Origin: CAVQNQ01 sp963714205
Lineage (GTDB): Bacteria; Acidobacteriota; Terriglobia; Bryobacterales; Bryobacteraceae
Assembly (NCBI GenBank): GCA_963714205.1
Contig: CAVQNQ010000004.1
Coordinates: 806,001 to 870,000, forward strand
DNA: 64,000 nucleotides
Direction: 5' to 3'
Shown: positions 34,724 to 42,938 of the stretch, piece after piece
Layout of the letters: each line of letters begins with the position of its first letter
How positions within the stretch are numbered: position 1 is the stretch's first letter
Notes under the pieces: model-generated
What the model was told of the DNA's origin: nothing
What the model saw: only the letters and a program-made list of their open reading frames with translations
Databases searched by the model: none
Program-made: the position numbers and the translations under genes

Positions 34724-35179
34724 ATGTCTGGGTTATTAAGAAAGATCTTCCTGGTGGACCTGTTCCAGGGACTGTGGGTCACGTTCCGGTATCAGAATCC
34801 CAAGTACATTTACACCGAGCAGTATCCGGCCGAGCGGCCGAAGGTGGGGGAGCGCTATCGGGGCGCGCCGCGCCTCAACAACAATCCCGAAAACAACGAA
34901 ACGCTCTGCATCGCCTGCAACCTGTGCGCCCTGGCCTGCCCGGAAGCGCTGATCGTGGTGGGCAGCGAGCGCAATGAGGCCACCCGCCGCAAGGAGCTGA
35001 CCACCTTCACCTACGACACCTCGCGCTGCATGTTCTGCGGGTTGTGCGAGGATGCCTGCCCGGTGGACGCGCTGGAGCTGACGCAGGATTTCGAGCTCGC
35101 CACTTACGACCGCGAAGGCCAGATCTGGGACCGCGAGACGCTCGAAGAAGGGCCCAAGCCCAAGCCATACCAATGCTGA
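34724..35179 (+). CDS. nuoI: NADH-quinone oxidoreductase subunit I
   Basis: NuoI carries the two [4Fe-4S] clusters N6a and N6b. The 151 residues show both ferredoxin motifs: CIACNLCALACP (Cys 62, 65, 68, 72) and CMFCGLCEDACP (Cys 102, 105, 108, 112). The start MSGLLRKIFLVDLFQGLWVTF is amphipathic and binds the membrane arm. GGGGAG precedes the ATG. Its stop lies seven bases inside nuoJ. Confidence 0.96.
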   Translation: MSGLLRKIFLVDLFQGLWVTFRYQNPKYIYTEQYPAERPKVGERYRGAPRLNNNPENNETLCIACNLCALACPEALIVVGSERNEATRRKELTTFTYDTSRCMFCGLCEDACPVDALELTQDFELATYDREGQIWDRETLEEGPKPKPYQC

Positions 35180-35691
35180 TCGACGCCATTTCGTTCTACA
35201 TCTTCGCTTTCATGGTGCTGGCGGGCGGCGTCCTGACCATCACGCGGCGGAACGCCGTGCACAGCGCCATCTCCCTGATCGTTTCGCTGCTGGGCGTGGC
35301 CGGCCTGTACCTGTTGCAGCAGGCGGAGTTCCTGTTCGCGGTTCAAGTGATGCTTTATGTGGGCGGCATCATGTTGCTGTTTCTGTTCGTGATCATGCTG
35401 GTGAATCTCGATCAGGCGGCGCGCGAGCGGCAGTTCAATAAAGCCTGGCTGGTGGGCCTGGTGGCGGTGGCGGGCGTGGCCGCCGAGATCGGCTACGTCT
35501 TGTATCGGGGCAGAGACACCTTTCACGTGGCCGACAGCCTGGCGGCGGTGCCCCCGCCTCCGGCCCTGGGCAACACCGAGATGCTGGCCGATGCGTTGTT
35601 TTCCGAATACCTGCTGCCTTTCGAAATCGCCTCGATCCTGCTGCTGGTGGCGGTAGTCGGCTCGGTAGTGATGGCCAAGAAGAGGATCTGA
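35173..35691 (+). CDS. nuoJ: NADH-quinone oxidoreductase subunit J
   Basis: A 172-residue membrane subunit with five helices, including the conserved third-helix region FAVQVMLYVGGIMLLFLFVIML with its pi-bulge context. The ATG at 35173 overlaps nuoI by seven bases. The upstream extension of the open frame is a shadow of nuoI. Confidence 0.93.
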   Translation: MLIDAISFYIFAFMVLAGGVLTITRRNAVHSAISLIVSLLGVAGLYLLQQAEFLFAVQVMLYVGGIMLLFLFVIMLVNLDQAARERQFNKAWLVGLVAVAGVAAEIGYVLYRGRDTFHVADSLAAVPPPPALGNTEMLADALFSEYLLPFEIASILLLVAVVGSVVMAKKRI

Positions 35692-35693
35692 AG

Positions 35694-36002
35694 ATGTACC
35701 CGATTACGACCCTGCATTACCTGGTGCTGAGCGTGGCGCTGCTGCTGATCGGCACCGTGGGCGTGCTGACGCGGCGGAATATCGTGATCATTCTGATGTC
35801 CATCGAGCTGATTTTGAACGCCGTGAACATCAACCTGGTCGCCTTCTCGCACGCCCTGCACAACCTGGGCGGACAGATCTTCGCCATCTTCGTGATCACC
35901 GACGCGGTAGCCGAAGCGGCCGTGGGGCTGGGCATTCTGATCGCGCTGTTCCGCAACAAGGAAACCGTGCAGGCGGACGAAATCGATTTGCTGAAGTGGT
36001 AG
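35694..36002 (+). CDS. nuoK: NADH-quinone oxidoreductase subunit K
   Basis: A 102-residue, three-helix subunit homologous to MrpC. It contains the conserved acidic sites in ILMSIELILNAVNINLV (Glu in helix 2) and in TDAVAEAAVGLGILIALFR (Glu in helix 3) that form part of the proton path. Length and order between nuoJ and nuoL fit exactly. It starts two bases after nuoJ. Confidence 0.96.
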   Translation: MYPITTLHYLVLSVALLLIGTVGVLTRRNIVIILMSIELILNAVNINLVAFSHALHNLGGQIFAIFVITDAVAEAAVGLGILIALFRNKETVQADEIDLLKW

Positions 36003-36009
36003 GAGAGCC

Positions 36010-38190
36010 GTGAATTTCCTCGACCAAATCTGGCTGATTCCCTTGTTTCCGCTCTTCGGGGCGGCCCTCATGCTGTTCGTGGGCAAACTGCTCGATCCGC
36101 AGCCGCCCTCCGCGGTGGCGGTGGCCCCCGGAGTGGGGCCGGTGGCGGACGAGCACGGCCACGCGGCTCACGACGCCCACGCGGGGCACGCGGCGCACGG
36201 CCACGCCCGTTCGCCCCTGAAGAAGCTCATCGACTTCATCTGCCCCGGCATGGTGCTGCTCTCCTTTATCTTTTCCGCCGGAGCGGTCTGGCAGCTTTCG
36301 CAGTTGCCGCAGAGGGTGCACGAGGTCATCCAGTTTACCTGGATCGCCGGCCTCCCATTCCACATGGCCAGCGGGCAGCTGGCCATTTTTCGGGCCGATT
36401 GGGGCTTTCTGCTGGACCCGCTCAGCTCGGTGATGATCCTGGTGGTGACCGGCATCGGTTTTCTGATCCACGTGTACTCCACGGGCTACATGGCCCATGA
36501 CAACGGATATTACCGGTTTTTCGGATACATGAACCTGTTCGTCTTTTTCATGCTGATGCTGGTACTGGCCAACAACTACCTGCTGCTCTTTGTGGGCTGG
36601 GAAGGCGTGGGGTTGTGCAGCTACCTGCTGATCGGCTTCTATTTTCACAAGAAATCGGCCGGCGACGCGGGCAAAAAGGCTTTCGTGGTAAACCGCGTGG
36701 GCGACGCGGGCTTCATTCTGGGAATGCTGCTCATGCTGTCCGTGCTGGGCACGGTGCGATTCCTGGATGTGAATGCCGCCCTGCGCAGCGGCCGCTTCGC
36801 GGTGGAGGCGGGCGGCTTCGGCGTGCTCAGCGCCATGTCGCTGCTGATGTTTTTCGGCGCCACGGGAAAATCGGCGCAGGTGCCGTTGTATGTCTGGCTG
36901 CCGGATGCCATGGAAGGTCCCACGCCGGTTTCGGCTCTGATCCACGCGGCCACCATGGTGACGGCCGGCGTCTATATGGTGGCGCGCTCCTCGGCGCTTT
37001 TCGAGCTGACCCCCAGCACATCCACGGTGGTGGCTGCGATTGGCGCCTTCACGGCCATCCTGGCCGCCAGCATCGCGCTGGTGCAGAACGATATCAAGCG
37101 CGTGCTGGCTTACTCGACCGTGAGCCAGCTCGGCTACATGTTTCTGGCGCTGGGCGTGGGCGCCTACTGGGTGGCCATCTTCCACCTGTTCACGCACGCC
37201 TTCTTCAAGGCCCTGCTCTTCCTCTGCTCCGGCTCGGTGATCCACGCCATGGGCGGCGAACAGGATATGCGCCGCATGGGCGGGCTGAAGAACAAGCTTC
37301 CCATCACGCATTGGACCATGTGGGTGGGCTCGGTGGCCATCGCGGGCATACCGGGCCTGGCCGGTTTCTTCTCGAAGGATGAGATCCTGTGGCAGGCCTA
37401 CAGCTCGCCTAGAGGATCGACGCTCCTGTGGTTCGTGGGTCTGGCCACCGCGGCGCTCACGGCTTTCTACATGTGGCGCCTGATGAGCATGACGTTCTAC
37501 GGCAAGCCGCGCATGGCGCCCGAGGTGGCGGCGCACGTACACGAATCGCCGGCCTCCATGACCGTGCCGCTCGTGGTGCTGGCGATCGGCAGCGTGCTGG
37601 CCGGATGGATGGGCGTGCCCAAAGCCTGGAGCCTCTTCAACGACAGCTGGCGCGGCTTCGCCGCCTGGCTGGCGCCGGTCTTCGCCTCGGCGGCCCAGGA
37701 AGCGACCGCTCAAGGCGAGCATTCGGCATCCATGGAGTGGATCCTGATGGCTCTCTCGGTGGCCGTGGCCATTATCGGAATCTCGCTGGCGCGCTACTTC
37801 TATTGCATCCGGACCGATATCCCCGAGCGCATCGGAGAGCGCTGCAAGCCGCTCCACACGCTGCTCTACAACAAGTGGTACGTGGACGAGATCTACGATT
37901 TCCTGTTCGTCAATGGCCTGGGCAAAGGCGGCGGCCGCGTGCTGGGCGCCTTCGACCGCGACGTGGTGGATGGCGGCGTGAACGGCGCGGGCTGGCTGAC
38001 GCGCTTCACCTCGCGCGTCTCGATGTGGTGGGACACCTGGATCATCGATGGCGCGGTGCGCTTCAGTTCCTTCTTCGTGAAGATGCTTTCTTACCCGGTG
38101 TGCATCCTGCAAACCGGCCGCGTGCAGGCGTATGCGCTGTTCGTGGTGGTGGGGGTCCTGGCGCTCCTGGGCTATTACGTCGTGCGGTAA
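36010..38190 (+). CDS. nuoL: NADH-quinone oxidoreductase subunit L with His-rich loop
   Basis: NuoL is the distal antiporter-like subunit with the long lateral helix. The 726 residues begin at GTG 36010. Conserved parts: FVGWEGVGLCSYLLIGFY, GKSAQVPLYVWLPDAMEGPTPVS, HAATMVTAGVYMVAR, and NDIKRVLAYSTVSQLGYM. Between the first and second membrane helices (residues about 35-70) is an inserted loop with seven histidines (49, 51, 54, 57, 60, 63, 65) in HGH/HAAH patterns, which is not normal for NuoL. The C-terminal 200 residues include the lateral helix region. Confidence 0.95.
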   Translation: MNFLDQIWLIPLFPLFGAALMLFVGKLLDPQPPSAVAVAPGVGPVADEHGHAAHDAHAGHAAHGHARSPLKKLIDFICPGMVLLSFIFSAGAVWQLSQLPQRVHEVIQFTWIAGLPFHMASGQLAIFRADWGFLLDPLSSVMILVVTGIGFLIHVYSTGYMAHDNGYYRFFGYMNLFVFFMLMLVLANNYLLLFVGWEGVGLCSYLLIGFYFHKKSAGDAGKKAFVVNRVGDAGFILGMLLMLSVLGTVRFLDVNAALRSGRFAVEAGGFGVLSAMSLLMFFGATGKSAQVPLYVWLPDAMEGPTPVSALIHAATMVTAGVYMVARSSALFELTPSTSTVVAAIGAFTAILAASIALVQNDIKRVLAYSTVSQLGYMFLALGVGAYWVAIFHLFTHAFFKALLFLCSGSVIHAMGGEQDMRRMGGLKNKLPITHWTMWVGSVAIAGIPGLAGFFSKDEILWQAYSSPRGSTLLWFVGLATAALTAFYMWRLMSMTFYGKPRMAPEVAAHVHESPASMTVPLVVLAIGSVLAGWMGVPKAWSLFNDSWRGFAAWLAPVFASAAQEATAQGEHSASMEWILMALSVAVAIIGISLARYFYCIRTDIPERIGERCKPLHTLLYNKWYVDEIYDFLFVNGLGKGGGRVLGAFDRDVVDGGVNGAGWLTRFTSRVSMWWDTWIIDGAVRFSSFFVKMLSYPVCILQTGRVQAYALFVVVGVLALLGYYVVR

Positions 38191-38194
38191 CTAT

Positions 38195-39754
38195 ATGGAC
38201 CAGCACTTACTCAGTATCGTCTTATTCACCCCGCTGGCCGGCCTCGCGGTGCTGCTCTGCTTTCCGGCGAAGAACCACAACCTGATCCGCGTCTGGGCCA
38301 ACCTGGTGAGCGCGGCCGGGTTCCTGGTTTCGATTCCGCTGGTCACGCGTTTCCGCGCCGGCACGCCCGGCTTCCAGTTCGAGGAGCGGGCCGATTGGAT
38401 CCCCTCGCTGGGCGCGCATTACCACCTGGGGCTGGATGGCATCAGCCTGCTGCTGGTGATGCTCACCACGCTGGTGGGCTTCCTGGCCATCCTCTCTTCC
38501 TGGAACGCCGTTCAGGATCGCGTCAAGGGATACTACGCCATGTTCATGCTCTTGCAGACGGGCATGCTGGGCGTCTTCCTTTCGCTCGATTTCTTCCTGT
38601 TCTACATTTTCTGGGAGCTGGTGCTGGTTCCCATGTACTTCATCATCGGGATCTGGGGCGGCCCGCGGAAGCTGTATGCGGCCATCAAGTTCTTCCTCTA
38701 TACCCTGGCCGGCTCGGTGCTGATGTTGCTGGGCATCCTGACCTTATACTTCGAGCACTTCAGCCAATTCGGCTATTACACTTTTGAGATTGCCGATCTG
38801 ATGAAGGTCGCGCTGCCGCTGGGTTTGCAGCAGTGGGTCTTCTGGGCCTTCTTCCTGGGATTCGCCATCAAGGTGCCGATGTTCCCTTTCCACACCTGGC
38901 TGCCGGACGCCCACGTAGAGGCGCCCACGGCCGGCTCCGTGATCCTGGCGAGCGTGCTGCTGAAGATGGGGACCTACGGATTCATCCGTTTTTCCCTGCC
39001 CCTGCTACCCAAGGCCTCGGCCGATCAGACCATCGTCCAGATCCTGGCGATCCTCTCGATCGTCGGCATTATCTATGGGGCTTTGGTGAGCCTCATGCAG
39101 CAGGATTGGAAGAAGCTGGTGGCCTATTCTTCGGTGAGCCATCTGGGCTTCTGCACGCTGGGCATCTTCGCGCTGAATCCCAACGGTCTGGCCGGCAGCG
39201 TGATCCAGCAGATCAATCACGGCATCTCGACCGGCATGCTCTTCCTGGTGATCGGCATCGTCTACGAGCGCCGCCATACGCGCGAGATCTCCGAGTACGG
39301 CGGCCTGGCGCACGTGATGCCCAAATTCGCGGTGATCTTCGCCATCGCCATGCTCAGCTCCGCGGGCCTGCCCCTGCTGAACGGCTTCGTGGGCGAGTTC
39401 ACGATTCTGCAAGGGGCTTTCGAAGCCAACCGCATTTGGGCGGCCTTCGCCGTCACGGGCGTAATTCTGGGCGCGGCGTACCTGCTGTGGCTCTATCAGC
39501 GGACTATGCTCGGCCAGATAACCAACGGAAAGAATCTGCTCATCCCGGATATGAGCCTGCGTGAGATCGCGGTCTTCCTGCCGCTGATCGCCTGGGCCGT
39601 GTGGATCGGCATCTATCCCAAGCCCTACTTCGACGTGCTGCGCCAGCCGGTCTCGGAGATTGTGGAGCGCGTGCGGCCCGGATATTTCGCGGCGCAAACC
39701 TTCTCGCCGCCGATTGCAAGCCCGGCGGCCCTTCCGCAGGGAGGTGGCCGGTGA
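38195..39754 (+). CDS. nuoM: NADH-quinone oxidoreductase subunit M
   Basis: An antiporter-like proton-pumping subunit of 519 residues starting at ATG 38195, four bases after nuoL ends. Signatures: LGLDGISLLLVMLTT, FFLFYIFWELVLVPMYFIIG, MFPFHTWLPDAHVEAPTAGS with VILASVLLKMGTYG, QDWKKLVAYSSVSHLGF. The open frame upstream of 38195 is shadow. It overlaps nuoN by four bases (GTGA). Confidence 0.96.
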   Translation: MDQHLLSIVLFTPLAGLAVLLCFPAKNHNLIRVWANLVSAAGFLVSIPLVTRFRAGTPGFQFEERADWIPSLGAHYHLGLDGISLLLVMLTTLVGFLAILSSWNAVQDRVKGYYAMFMLLQTGMLGVFLSLDFFLFYIFWELVLVPMYFIIGIWGGPRKLYAAIKFFLYTLAGSVLMLLGILTLYFEHFSQFGYYTFEIADLMKVALPLGLQQWVFWAFFLGFAIKVPMFPFHTWLPDAHVEAPTAGSVILASVLLKMGTYGFIRFSLPLLPKASADQTIVQILAILSIVGIIYGALVSLMQQDWKKLVAYSSVSHLGFCTLGIFALNPNGLAGSVIQQINHGISTGMLFLVIGIVYERRHTREISEYGGLAHVMPKFAVIFAIAMLSSAGLPLLNGFVGEFTILQGAFEANRIWAAFAVTGVILGAAYLLWLYQRTMLGQITNGKNLLIPDMSLREIAVFLPLIAWAVWIGIYPKPYFDVLRQPVSEIVERVRPGYFAAQTFSPPIASPAALPQGGGR

Positions 39755-41220
39755 GCCAGTTCTACACCAGCACGGATCACTTCACCATCGTGCCGGCGAT
39801 CATGCTGGCGCTGTTCGGCTGCGCTATCCTGCTGTTCGATTTCATGGTCTTCCCGGACCCGCGCCAGCGCAAATTCCTGCTCGTTTTCGTGGCGCTGGCG
39901 GAAGGCTTCACGGGCTACGCGCTGTACCACCAGGCGGCTTACCTGGCGGCTAACGGGCTCAGCGAGCTCATCGGTTTCCAGGGATCGGTGACCATCGATG
40001 GCTTCGGCATCTTCTTCAACTGGATTTTCGTGGCCGCGGCCATGATCGTGGCGGTGGTCTCGTACAAGTACCTGGAGATTGCCGGTGAGCACCACGGCGA
40101 GTACTACAGCCTGATCCTGTTCGCGCAGTGCGGCATGTTCTTCCTGGCGACCGGCACCGACCTGGTGACCCTGTTCATCGGCCTCGAGCTGATGGCGCTG
40201 TGCTTCTACGTGATGGTGGGGTTCCTGCGCACCGACAGGCGCTCGAATGAAGCCGCCATGAAATACCTGCTGCTGGGCGCCTTTTCGAGCGGCTTCCTGG
40301 TGTACGGCTTTTCGGTGATGTACGGCATATCCGGCTCGACCAAGCTGGCGGATATCTCCGCCGCCATCGCCGCGCGGCCGCCCTGGGACCCGGTGGTGTT
40401 CCTGGCGCTGGCGACCACCTCGGTAGGGCTGCTCTTCAAGATCTCCGCCGCGCCGTTCCACATGTGGGCGCCGGACGCCTACGAGGGCGCGCCCACCACC
40501 GTCACCGCCTATCTTTCGGTGGCTTCCAAAGCCGCCTCCATCGCGTTTCTGCTGCGCATCTTCCTGGGACCGCTGGGCTCCGCGCGCGAAGTATGGGAGC
40601 CCATCCTGGCTTTTGTGGCCGTTCTGACCCTGACCATCGGGAACCTGGCCGCCATCAACCAGACCAACATCAAGCGGCTGCTGGCCTATAGCTCCATTTC
40701 CCACGCGGGCTACATGCTGCTCGGCCTGGTTGCCGGCAACGCGACCGGCATCAACGGCGTCGCGGTCTACATAATGGTCTACACCTTCATGACCCTGGGC
40801 GCCTTCCTGGTGATCGTGGCGCTGCGCCGCCAGAACATCATCGGCGAGGACCTGGACGATATCGCGGGGCTGATGAACAAGAGTCCCGGATACGCCGTGC
40901 TCATGCTGATCTTCCTGCTCTCGCTGGCGGGCATTCCACCCACGGCCGGGTTCCTGGGCAAGTATTACATTTTCCTCGCGCTGATCCAGACCGGGCACTA
41001 CACGCTGGCGGTGATCGCCACGCTTTACGTGGCGGTGGCCATTTATTACTACTTCAAAGTGGTTCGCAGCATGTTCACTCGCGAAGTCACCGAAAAAGCG
41101 CCCCTGTCCTCCAGCTTCGGGCTGCGGCTGGCGGTGGGAGTGACCGGCGCGCTGACGCTGGGGATCGGCATCTATCCCGAGCCGTTCCTGCGGCTGGCCC
41201 AGACTTCGCTGTTGCGGTAA
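39751..41220 (+). CDS. nuoN: NADH-quinone oxidoreductase subunit N
   Basis: The third antiporter-like subunit, 489 residues. The GTG at 39751 overlaps the nuoM stop as GTGA and has GGGAGG upstream. Signatures: DLVTLFIGLELMALCFYVMVGF, FKISAAPFHMWAPDAYEGAPT, NIKRLLAYSSISHAGYMLLG and LAGIPPTAGFLGKYYIF. It is followed by nuoH seven bases later instead of ending the operon as in most bacteria. Confidence 0.96.
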   Translation: MSQFYTSTDHFTIVPAIMLALFGCAILLFDFMVFPDPRQRKFLLVFVALAEGFTGYALYHQAAYLAANGLSELIGFQGSVTIDGFGIFFNWIFVAAAMIVAVVSYKYLEIAGEHHGEYYSLILFAQCGMFFLATGTDLVTLFIGLELMALCFYVMVGFLRTDRRSNEAAMKYLLLGAFSSGFLVYGFSVMYGISGSTKLADISAAIAARPPWDPVVFLALATTSVGLLFKISAAPFHMWAPDAYEGAPTTVTAYLSVASKAASIAFLLRIFLGPLGSAREVWEPILAFVAVLTLTIGNLAAINQTNIKRLLAYSSISHAGYMLLGLVAGNATGINGVAVYIMVYTFMTLGAFLVIVALRRQNIIGEDLDDIAGLMNKSPGYAVLMLIFLLSLAGIPPTAGFLGKYYIFLALIQTGHYTLAVIATLYVAVAIYYYFKVVRSMFTREVTEKAPLSSSFGLRLAVGVTGALTLGIGIYPEPFLRLAQTSLLR

Positions 41221-41227
41221 GGACGAT

Positions 41228-42409
41228 ATGGACGCGATCATTCATCATCCCCTGTTCGTACCGGTTGTGGTGACCCTGGTGGTTATCGCGGCCTTTCCGC
41301 TGGTGGCCGGATATCTCACGCTGGTCGAGCGCAAGATCCTGGCGGATTTCCAGGTGCGCCTCGGTCCCATGCGCGTGGGGGCGCACGGGCTGCTGCAACC
41401 CATCGCCGACGCGCTGAAGTTGTTCATCAAGGAAGACATCATCCCCACGGATGCCGACCAAGCCCTCTTCTGGTTCGCCCCCTGCGTTTCCACTATCACC
41501 GCCCTCACGGCCTTTTCGGTGCTGCCCTTCACGCGGGTCTTCTACGTGGCGGATGTGAACGTGGGGCTGCTGGTGATCTCGGCCACCTCCGCGGTGGGAA
41601 TTATGGGGATCATCCTGGGCGGCTGGGCATCCAACAGCCACTATTCGCTGCTGGGTGCGCTGCGCGCCGCAGCGCAGTTGGTGAGCTACGAAGTGGCGCT
41701 GGCCTTCGCGCTGCTCTCGGGTGTGATGGTGGCCGGCACGCTCAGCATGCAGGGCATCGTCAAGGCGCAGCTCGAGCGCGGCGTCTGGTTCATGTTCGCC
41801 AACTACGGCTTCATGATCGTGCCCTTCGCGGTCTACATCATCGCGGCCACGGCCGAGACCAACCGCGCGCCCTTCGACCTGCCGGAAGCCGAATCCGAGC
41901 TGGTGGCCGGCTTCCACACCGAATACAGCGGCTTCCGCTGGGCGCTCTACTTCCTGGCCGAGTATGCCAACATCTTCGTGGTCGCCTCGGTAGCGGCCAC
42001 CCTGTTCCTGGGCGGCTGGCTGCGGCCCTTCCCGAGCATCGCATGGCTCGCGATCCCGCTGAACTACGCGTTTCCGGCGCTGCTCTTCGTGGGATCGGGC
42101 CTCATGACGCTGCCGCTGGTGAAGCGGAACAAACGTCCCCTGCACAGGCAGGAATTGGTGGTTGTGGCTCTCGGCCTGGTGCTGAGCGGCGCGCTGTTCC
42201 TGGTGCCGGCCATCAACGCCGCCATCATCGGCCTGTTCTGGTTTCTGCTGAAGGTCTCGATTCTGATTTATCTGCTGATCTGGTTCCGCGGCACCTTCCC
42301 GCGTTTCCGCTACGACCAGCTCATGAACATCGGATGGAAGATCGCCATCCCGGTGGGCATGGCGGCCGTGCTGATCAACGCGGTGCTGGGGATGACGCAC
42401 GGCATCTAA
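41228..42409 (+). CDS. nuoH: NADH-quinone oxidoreductase subunit H
   Basis: NuoH anchors the peripheral arm and forms part of the quinone tunnel. The 393 residues contain ERKILADFQVRLGPMRVG, PIADALKLFIKEDIIP, and the highly conserved ETNRAPFDLPEAESELVAG loop followed by HTEYSG, and end with FRYDQLMNIGWK. It normally lies between nuoG and nuoI; here it follows nuoN at the end of the set. The C-terminal helices are intact, so there is no sign of decay. Confidence 0.96.
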   Translation: MDAIIHHPLFVPVVVTLVVIAAFPLVAGYLTLVERKILADFQVRLGPMRVGAHGLLQPIADALKLFIKEDIIPTDADQALFWFAPCVSTITALTAFSVLPFTRVFYVADVNVGLLVISATSAVGIMGIILGGWASNSHYSLLGALRAAAQLVSYEVALAFALLSGVMVAGTLSMQGIVKAQLERGVWFMFANYGFMIVPFAVYIIAATAETNRAPFDLPEAESELVAGFHTEYSGFRWALYFLAEYANIFVVASVAATLFLGGWLRPFPSIAWLAIPLNYAFPALLFVGSGLMTLPLVKRNKRPLHRQELVVVALGLVLSGALFLVPAINAAIIGLFWFLLKVSILIYLLIWFRGTFPRFRYDQLMNIGWKIAIPVGMAAVLINAVLGMTHGI

Positions 42410-42415
42410 CCCGTC

Positions 42416-42922
42416 GTGAACCTCGAGACCGGGCGGCTTATCCTCGATACGTGGCAGGTTACGGATTGGACCGCGCTGCGGCCCATCGCCACCGACCCGG
42501 AGGTGATGCGCTACATCACCGGCGGCGTGCCTTGGACCGACGAGCAGATCCAGGCGTTTGTAGACCGCCAGATGAAGCTCTATTGCGAGCGGGGCTTTTG
42601 CCGCTGGAAGCTGCTCGCCAAGCCCGATGGAGAGACGATCGGCTTCTGCGGAGTGGGCTTCATGCACGCCGCGCAGGACCCCGAGCTCGGATGGTGGCTG
42701 GCGCGCCCGTACTGGGGCCGCGGCCTGGCCACGGAAGCCGCCCGCGCGGCACTCGAAGACGCGTTTGAACGCGCGGGACTTTACCGGATCGTTTCCATCG
42801 CCATGCCGGCGAACAGAGTTTCGATTCGAATCATGCAAAAGCTCGGCCTGACATTCGAGTGCGAGTTCGAAAGCGAAGGTGTGCGGTTGGTGCGGTACGC
42901 AATCGAGCGCCGCGTCGCGTAG
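42416..42922 (+). CDS. GNAT family N-acetyltransferase (RimJ/RimL type)
   Basis: A 168-residue acetyltransferase of the Acetyltransf_3 group. It opens with LETGRLILDTWQVTDW, shows IGFCGVGFM, the ELGWWLARPYWGRGLATEAA acetyl-CoA loop, and the N-x-x-S-I-R-I-M-x-K-L-G stretch near residue 133. Its acceptor may be a protein N terminus or a small molecule. It begins with GTG six bases after nuoH with no clear Shine-Dalgarno site, and may be read through from the nuo operon. Confidence 0.82.
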   Translation: MNLETGRLILDTWQVTDWTALRPIATDPEVMRYITGGVPWTDEQIQAFVDRQMKLYCERGFCRWKLLAKPDGETIGFCGVGFMHAAQDPELGWWLARPYWGRGLATEAARAALEDAFERAGLYRIVSIAMPANRVSIRIMQKLGLTFECEFESEGVRLVRYAIERRVA

Positions 42923-42938
42923 GCTATCATTGTCCTGA

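Noticed and set aside
35896..38112. Long minus-strand open frame of 738 codons opposite nuoL
   Set aside because: Shadow of nuoL and nuoK; composition is His/Gln/Arg-rich, as expected from the complement of membrane-protein codons.
39625..41241. Minus-strand open frame of 538 codons opposite nuoN
   Set aside because: Shadow of nuoN; no motif and no start signal.
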